A stretch of DNA of 64,000 nt, taken from Miscanthus floridulus (Eukaryota > Streptophyta > Magnoliopsida > Poales > Poaceae). The translations under genes and the position numbers were made by a program. Shown here in pieces: positions 58,398-64,000 of this stretch; positions within the stretch are counted from its first letter, which is position 1, and each line of letters begins with the position of its first letter. Where the stretch lies: positions 23,057,086 to 23,121,085 of the forward strand of contig NC_089594.1 of the NCBI RefSeq assembly GCF_019320115.1, written 5' to 3'. The notes below the pieces were generated by a model that did not search any database, was not told the origin of the DNA, and saw only the letters and a list, made by a program, of their open reading frames with translations.

Positions 58398-60167
58398 TTA
58401 CTCTACATGCCTAACTTGCTTGCATCTATTGCAAAATCGACCATTGCCCTTCACAAAGCTAACTTTAGGAGTGACAAAGGCTGCCTTGCCTTTCTTGGAG
58501 GTATAGCCTAATCCTTCTTTGTTGAGAGAAAATCTTTGGCTACCCAAGCACTTTAGCAAGCAGGCATCTCCACCATAGGCATTGCCTAAGGCACGAGTGA
58601 GCTCATTTACCTCCTTGAGGGTCTTATTTTCCACCATTAGTGAGGCATCACAAGTGAGACCATCACTCAAAGATGAAGTAGAAGTAGTAGTGCTACAAGA
58701 AGTGTTAGTGGGAGCAACTACAATGGGCTTATAAAAAGATTCATCAATAATATCACATGTCAGTCCCACATCACAAGACATAATCACTTGCTCCTTCTTG
58801 ACTTGCTCAATGAGAGAGGAGTGAGCTTTTTCAAGCTTAGAGTGAGCTTTGCCAAGCTTCTTATGAGCTTCCATTAGCCTCTCATGAGTGGCATTGATCT
58901 CATCAAAGGATTGCTCAAGAAATTTGACTTTCTTGCGTAATTCTTTGCACTCCTTTCTCTTCATCTCAACGCAAGTGTGCACTTGCTCATATATGTCCAA
59001 GAGCTCCTCCTTGGTATACTCCTCCTCCTCCTCCTCCTCATCATCATCATCATCACTCCTACAAGCATCACTTTCACATTCATCATCATCACTCACATCA
59101 TATTTTACCTTGGTAGGCTTTGCCATGACGCATGTCGATGGAGTGTCGAAGATGGAGGGCTTGTTGTTGATGGCGATGCTTGCTAGTGCTTTCTTGATAG
59201 ATTTCTTGTCATCATCACTAGAGCTATCACTATCTAAAGAGCCATCACTATCCCATATGACCACATAACCTCCACCTTTCTTCTTCTTTTGGAAGGTCAT
59301 TCTCTTCTCCTTCTTCTCCTTCTTTTCTTTCTTGTCCTTCTTGTGCTTCTTCTTTTCATCCTCATCATTGTCACTATTGTAGGGACAATTCGCTACAATA
59401 TGATTGGGGCTCTTGCAATTGTAGCATCTTCTCACATATTCTTTGTTTTTGGTGTGATCTCTTCTCTTTCTTGCACCATAGCCCTTCTTCTTCATGAATT
59501 TTCCCATCTTGCGTACAAAAAGGGTCATAGCTTCATCATCAATATCACTAAGATGATCATCATCACTTGATTCTTTCTTGGACTTTCCCTTGTTCTTGGA
59601 TGATGATGAGCTAGCCTTGAATACTATACTCTTCTTCTTCTTGTCTTCTTCTTCCTTCTTGTCATCCTTATCATCCCCCTCCCTTTCGACATGATATGTC
59701 TCTTGTGTCATGACATCACCTAGTACTTGGTTAGGAGTAATCTCATTCAATCCTCCTCTTATGATAAGCAATCTCAATATCTCAAATCTTAGAGGTAGGC
59801 ACATTAAGAACTGATGAGAGACATCATCATCCTTGATCTTCTCTTCCAAAGCCTTTAAGTCATTGACAATTACTTGCAACCGATGGAACATCTCTAGAAT
59901 GCTCTCATCATCCTTCATCTTGAAGCTTGTCAACTTATCCTTGAGGATGTACAACTTGGCACTCTTCACCACCGGTGTGCCCTCATATGTTTCCTCTAAT
60001 CTCCTCCACACCTCATTAGCTCTTTTACAATCCTTGATTTGCTCAAACACCTTGGAATCAATGGCATTGTATATGGTGTTGAGAGCCATTATATTGCATT
60101 GCTTGTTGGTCTTATCTTGGTTGGTGGGATTGTCGGGATCAATGATAGCATTGTCATTCTCGGTCAC
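58398..60167 (-). CDS. gag: Sirevirus-3 gag, 589 open codons
   Basis: Capsid-like UBN2 region (IMALNTIYNAIDSKVFEQIK, LQVIVNDLKALEEKI), Lys- and acidic-rich low-complexity tracts, the CCHC zinc knuckle CYNCKSPNHIVANC intact, then a long coiled coil (LEQSFDEINATHERLMEAHK) characteristic of Sirevirus gag, thought to bind host proteins. The natural N-terminus probably lies upstream, near 60270, where the frame is interrupted by a TAG (about 60174). Gag would assemble particles in the cytoplasm. Expression cannot be judged from sequence. Confidence 0.85.
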   Translation of the reverse strand: MTENDNAIIDPDNPTNQDKTNKQCNIMALNTIYNAIDSKVFEQIKDCKRANEVWRRLEETYEGTPVVKSAKLYILKDKLTSFKMKDDESILEMFHRLQVIVNDLKALEEKIKDDDVSHQFLMCLPLRFEILRLLIIRGGLNEITPNQVLGDVMTQETYHVEREGDDKDDKKEEEDKKKKSIVFKASSSSSKNKGKSKKESSDDDHLSDIDDEAMTLFVRKMGKFMKKKGYGARKRRDHTKNKEYVRRCYNCKSPNHIVANCPYNSDNDEDEKKKHKKDKKEKKEKKEKRMTFQKKKKGGGYVVIWDSDGSLDSDSSSDDDKKSIKKALASIAINNKPSIFDTPSTCVMAKPTKVKYDVSDDDECESDACRSDDDDDEEEEEEEYTKEELLDIYEQVHTCVEMKRKECKELRKKVKFLEQSFDEINATHERLMEAHKKLGKAHSKLEKAHSSLIEQVKKEQVIMSCDVGLTCDIIDESFYKPIVVAPTNTSCSTTTSTSSLSDGLTCDASLMVENKTLKEVNELTRALGNAYGGDACLLKCLGSQRFSLNKEGLGYTSKKGKAAFVTPKVSFVKGNGRFCNRCKQVRHVE

Positions 60168-60339
60168 CTCCTATACTTGATCATTGATTGAACCCAGATA
60201 CATCCTCATCTTTCTCTTCCAATAATCATAGCATGTGCCATCAAAGAACGGTGGTTTGCCCCCCACCCACATGGTTGAACATAACTTGAGCCATAATTTG
60301 ACACCGATGTTGTTAAGTCTTTAATCAAACAGTGACCAT

Positions 60340-60352
60340 GGCTCCAATACCA
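60340..60352 (-). other. Primer binding site of Sirevirus-3
   Basis: On the minus strand tggtattggagcc lies two bases inside LTR B. Initiator tRNA-Met type. Confidence 0.85.
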
Positions 60353-60354
60353 CT

Positions 60355-62293
60355 TGAAAGGTCCTAATATGGCTAGAGGGGGGGTGAATAGCCTATTTAA
60401 AAATCTACAAATCAACTAGAGCAATTTGATTAGTATAACAAATAGCGAAATGTAAACTTGCTCTAGCACTACAAGGGTTGCAAGCCACCTATCCAACAAT
60501 TCTAGTTGCCATGATCACTAAACACACAATTTGCTATTTCACTACTCACTAAGAGCTCTCACACTTGCTACACTAAAGAGCTCCACTAGATGAAGTAAGC
60601 TCTCAATTCTAGTTACACTAAAGAGCTTGCTACAACTAGTTTGCAAGAATATAAATGAGTGAGTAGGGTGATTATACCGTCATGTAGAGGAGTGAACCAA
60701 TCACAAGATGAACACTAAATCAATCACTGGGAGAATACCAAAGGGCAAGAGACAACCATTTTTTCTCTCGAGGTTCACGTGCTTGCTGACACGCTAATCC
60801 CTGTTGTGTCGACCAACACTTGGTGGTTCGGTAGCTAAGAGGTGTTGCACGAACCTCGTCCACACAATTGGACACTGCAAGAACCTATCTACAAGTGAGG
60901 TAACTCAATGACATGAGCAATCCATTAGAGTTACCTTTCGGTGCTCCACCGGGGAAGGCACAAGACCCCTCACAATCACCATGATCGGAGCCAGAGACAA
61001 TCACCAACCTCCGCTCAATGATCCTTGCTGCTCTAAGCCATCTAGGTGGCAGCAACCACCAAGAGTAACAAGTGAATCCCATAACGAAACACGAATACCA
61101 AGTGCCTCTAGATGCAATCACTCAAGCAATGCACTTGGATTCTCTCCCAATCTCACAAAGATGATGAATCAATGATGGAGATGAGTGGGAGGGCTTTGGC
61201 TAAGCTCACAAGGTTGCTATGTCAAATGCAAATGGCCAAGTGAGTGAGCTTGAGTCAGCCATGGGGCTTAAATAGAAGCCCCCACGAAATAGAGCCGTTG
61301 GCTCCTCCACTAAAAAATGGGATGATCGGACGCATAGGTCAGATCGATCGGACGATGGACCTCAGCGTCTGGTCGCATGATGTGTGCCACGTGTCCCCTG
61401 CTTCAAACGCTGATCGCCCGATCTCAATGGTCATCAGTATGTTTAAGTTATGACCGGACGTGCTGCTTCGAAGTGATCGGACATAGGACCTCAGCGTTTG
61501 GTTGTTTCCAGTAAGCATCCAGAAGTGAAAAATCATGATCGAATGAGTCCGGTCATGCATGACCGAACTCACCCAGTGTCTAGTCACTCAATGTCTCCTC
61601 TATGCGCTGCCATGTTAGCAGGATCTGACACACCCTATTAGTGTCCGGTCACTAAGTGACCCAGCGTCCGGTCGAATACTGACACCAGCGTCTTCACGCT
61701 TCCACTGACCGGACTCGCCGGTCCAACTGAGACCAATGTCCAGTCACTTACAGTGACCTCTGTCTTTTTTGTATAGAGCGCCAGTGGCACCATCAGACTA
61801 TCCGCACTGACACTCCACCGGTGAAGTTCCTAACCCTTGCTCAAATGTGCCAACCACCAAGTGTATCGCCTTGTGCATGTGTGTTAGCATATTTTCACAA
61901 ATGTTTTCAAGGGTGTTAGCACTCCACTAGATCCTAAATGCATATGCGATGAGTTAGAGCATCTAGTGGCACTTTGATAACCGCATTTCAATACAAGTTT
62001 CACCCCTCTTAATAGTACGACTATCAATCCTAAATGTGATCACACTCGCTAAGTGTCTTGATCACCGAAACAAAATGGCTCCTATAACTTATACCTTTGC
62101 CTTGAGCCTTTTGTTTTTTTCTTTCTTCTTTTCATGTTTAAGCACTTGATCATCACCATGGAATCATCATTATCATGTCATGATCTTCATTTGCTTCACC
62201 ACTTGGAATGTGCTACCTATCTCATGATCACTTGATAAACTAGGTTAGCACTTAGGGTTTCATCAATTCACCAAAACCAAACTAGAGCTTTTA
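60355..62293 (-). repeat. Sirevirus-3 5' LTR (LTR B, 1,939 bp)
   Basis: The plus strand runs tgaaaggtcc ... gagctttta; the terminal CA has become TA relative to LTR A. It lies directly upstream of PBS and gag on the element strand, so it is the 5' LTR. It shares the tccggtc-rich zone with LTR A. It lacks the 195-bp MITE. Confidence 0.88.
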
Positions 62294-64000
62294 GCGTGCG
62301 CCTAAATGACATAGCAAGACCACCTTTCCTGGGTCCGTGACAACCACCCCTCTAGGGGAAGGCCTAGTGGGGAACAGTAGGTACGCCGCCTCCCTCGGTT
62401 GCGGCGGATGAGCACCGCGACGTATGAACGTGAACCACCACAGCCCGCCAATGGCTCAATGATGAGCCTAATCGGGCAGAGCGACTCGCAAGAACCAACA
62501 ACATAGAGCCCAAAAATATACCCACACGAAAGCAAGAAGGAGAAGATGTCTATGCAACTTCAAGAGGGATGAAGCAAGATGCGACGATGTCAAGTCTAAC
62601 CTATAGACACTCGGATCATAGAAACAAGGTCGCACTGGGCAGGAGCCCATGGGTCGACCCCTGGGCAAGGCTACGCGGCCACAACGTTTGAGTGACCAGA
62701 CCAACAACAGTCATGGCTAGTCGACAACATATAGAAGAATCGAATCCATGAGACACAAGCTAGAAGAAATGTCTTTAATAAAGAATTCTTCAAGAACCCC
62801 GGGCACACCCTAGGGCTATCATCCATCATCAGGGAGGATCTCCTCCACATCCACAGCGGCAACAACGGCGTCCGCAGCAGCGGTGAAGTCATTGAACTGT
62901 GTCGTCCGCTCCTCCTGCTAGGCGTGCTCTGGGAACCTAGGGAGCCCTCAATGAAGATTCACCCTAGTCCACAGCTACATGGAGGCAAGGGCAACACTGG
63001 CCCCCTGTTGGATTCCTGCTACCACCACACGCTCATGATCCTCCATAAGAAGAGCCTCCCAAAGATGGGCCTCCCTCGCCTCGTGGCGGGAAGCCGCCAG
63101 CTGCTCCTCTAGCACTGGCAACAAAACAATAAGAGGGCCAACAACCGCAAGAAGCCAGCAAGAAACCATGAGGCAGAAGAGCTACACACACCCATAATCC
63201 AAGCCTTGGCATTGGTGGCCACTGCCTATGCGGCAGTAGCCTCCCTCTCTGAGGCCTTGAGAGCTACGTCAATGGCACCAAGGCAGCCCTCCAACCAGTT
63301 GACCTCACGGGCAGAGTCGAGGTAGCGCTCGTGGGCCTCCTCCGCCGCATGGTGGACCTCACAGAACTCACATTGATGGAACAAAGAAGACGACGACAAC
63401 AAGGATGGCGAGTTTGACCCCACCTCCGATGGGGTCGCACTGTAAGTAGCACCGGTGGCCCCTCTCAACGTGATGGGGAATGTAGCCCTAGAAGCGACAC
63501 GATTAGCCCTAGTAAAATCTTGACCTCTAAACATCGACCTTGAACTCACCCCTGCTCTTGCAGAAAGACTCAAAGACGTGGAGGTAGCCTGCCGCCCTCT
63601 GACAACTCCTTCCAAGAGCGCTTACCATGACCCATACTGACAACCCTAGAGGCTAGAATTATGGACATGCGAAGGGAAGATGAGCGAGCAATAGGGCAGG
63701 TGACCTAAGATGAACACCTCACCAGTTGTACCGCCCGGTAGCTTTATAGCCACCATAGGTTCATGGAGTACTCGCAAGTCCGATCGCATTTATTAATCTC
63801 TTTCTCACAGTGCAGGGGAGGTGATCAGATGAAAGGCCGAGCAGTGGACGCCAACACAGTAGCATATCCCAAGTAAGCCTTGTATCTTTCATTATCTTTC
63901 AATTCATGTGCCCATGTTTTATGGTGCACAACCATTTACAAGAGGGCACCACCAAGACACAACATGGCTAGGGGACGTCGACAACCCCCTAGGTTCACAC
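62294..64000 (-). mobile_element. Segment S2: older retroelement-like DNA, copy 2 (runs off the window)
   Basis: Starts gcgtgcgcctaaatgacatagc exactly like S1 after LTR A. A minus-strand frame of 129 codons (63615-63226) and a downstream frame near 63169-62975 have the Ala/Glu/Arg composition and the motif VNWLEGCLGAIDVALKASE typical of accessory proteins in grass Tat-lineage elements. Interrupted and not a gene in its own right. Confidence 0.55.

Noticed and set aside
1..64000. CRISPR array, operon or bacterial-type system
   Set aside because: Spliceosomal introns, SINEs and LTR elements show a plant nuclear genome; no regularly spaced repeats with unique spacers are present.

Overview
This is nuclear DNA of a grass (Poaceae). 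The introns have GT-AG junctions, the exons of single-copy genes are GC-rich, there is an Au-type SINE, Stowaway and Tourist MITEs are present, and large Tekay (Ty3/gypsy) and Sirevirus (Ty1/copia) elements dominate. I would guess a panicoid or andropogonoid grass (maize, sorghum, sugarcane or Miscanthus type), but the sequence alone does not fix the species.

Layout. 1-13969 is a nested retrotransposon block. A Sirevirus LTR end (1-393) interrupts the 5' LTR of a plus-strand Tekay chromovirus (Tekay-1, 394-11458), which itself sits inside the gag of an older minus-strand Sirevirus (11459-13969). 13970-36319 is a gene island. It holds a truncated GC-rich remnant, an unrecognised minus-strand coding-like block (16832-17332), an eight-exon RNase H2 subunit A gene (17800-20952), a tRNA-Glu(UUC) gene, an F-box/DUF295 pseudogene, an S40-like (DUF584) gene, a GC-rich transposon-like cassette and a four-exon bZIP gene (32622-33628). 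SINE, LINE, hAT-like, Stowaway and Tourist-like insertions are scattered through it. 36325-49056 is a second Tekay copy (Tekay-2, minus strand) with both LTRs and a perfect 5-bp target-site duplication (TSD). 49062-64000 is an older element segment carrying Sirevirus LTRs and one nearly full Sirevirus coding region (minus strand), with a puzzling duplicated flank.

Main observations. (1) The Tekay-1 polyprotein has 37 in-frame stop codons but no frameshift over about 4.56 kb. Nearly all look like C-to-T or G-to-A changes, mostly TAG, and Tekay-2 shows the same signature. (2) The RNase H2A gene carries an in-frame TGA at the end of exon 3 and a destroyed 3' splice site before exon 6, so this copy is probably non-functional. 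(3) The Sirevirus in 49498-64000 seems to record a tandem duplication, followed by solo-LTR formation, followed by a hAT-like MITE insertion. (4) The bZIP basic region has Ile in place of the Arg/Lys of the N-x7-R/K signature. I see no operon, CRISPR array or recognisably new multi-gene system. The novelty here is in mutation patterns and element rearrangements.
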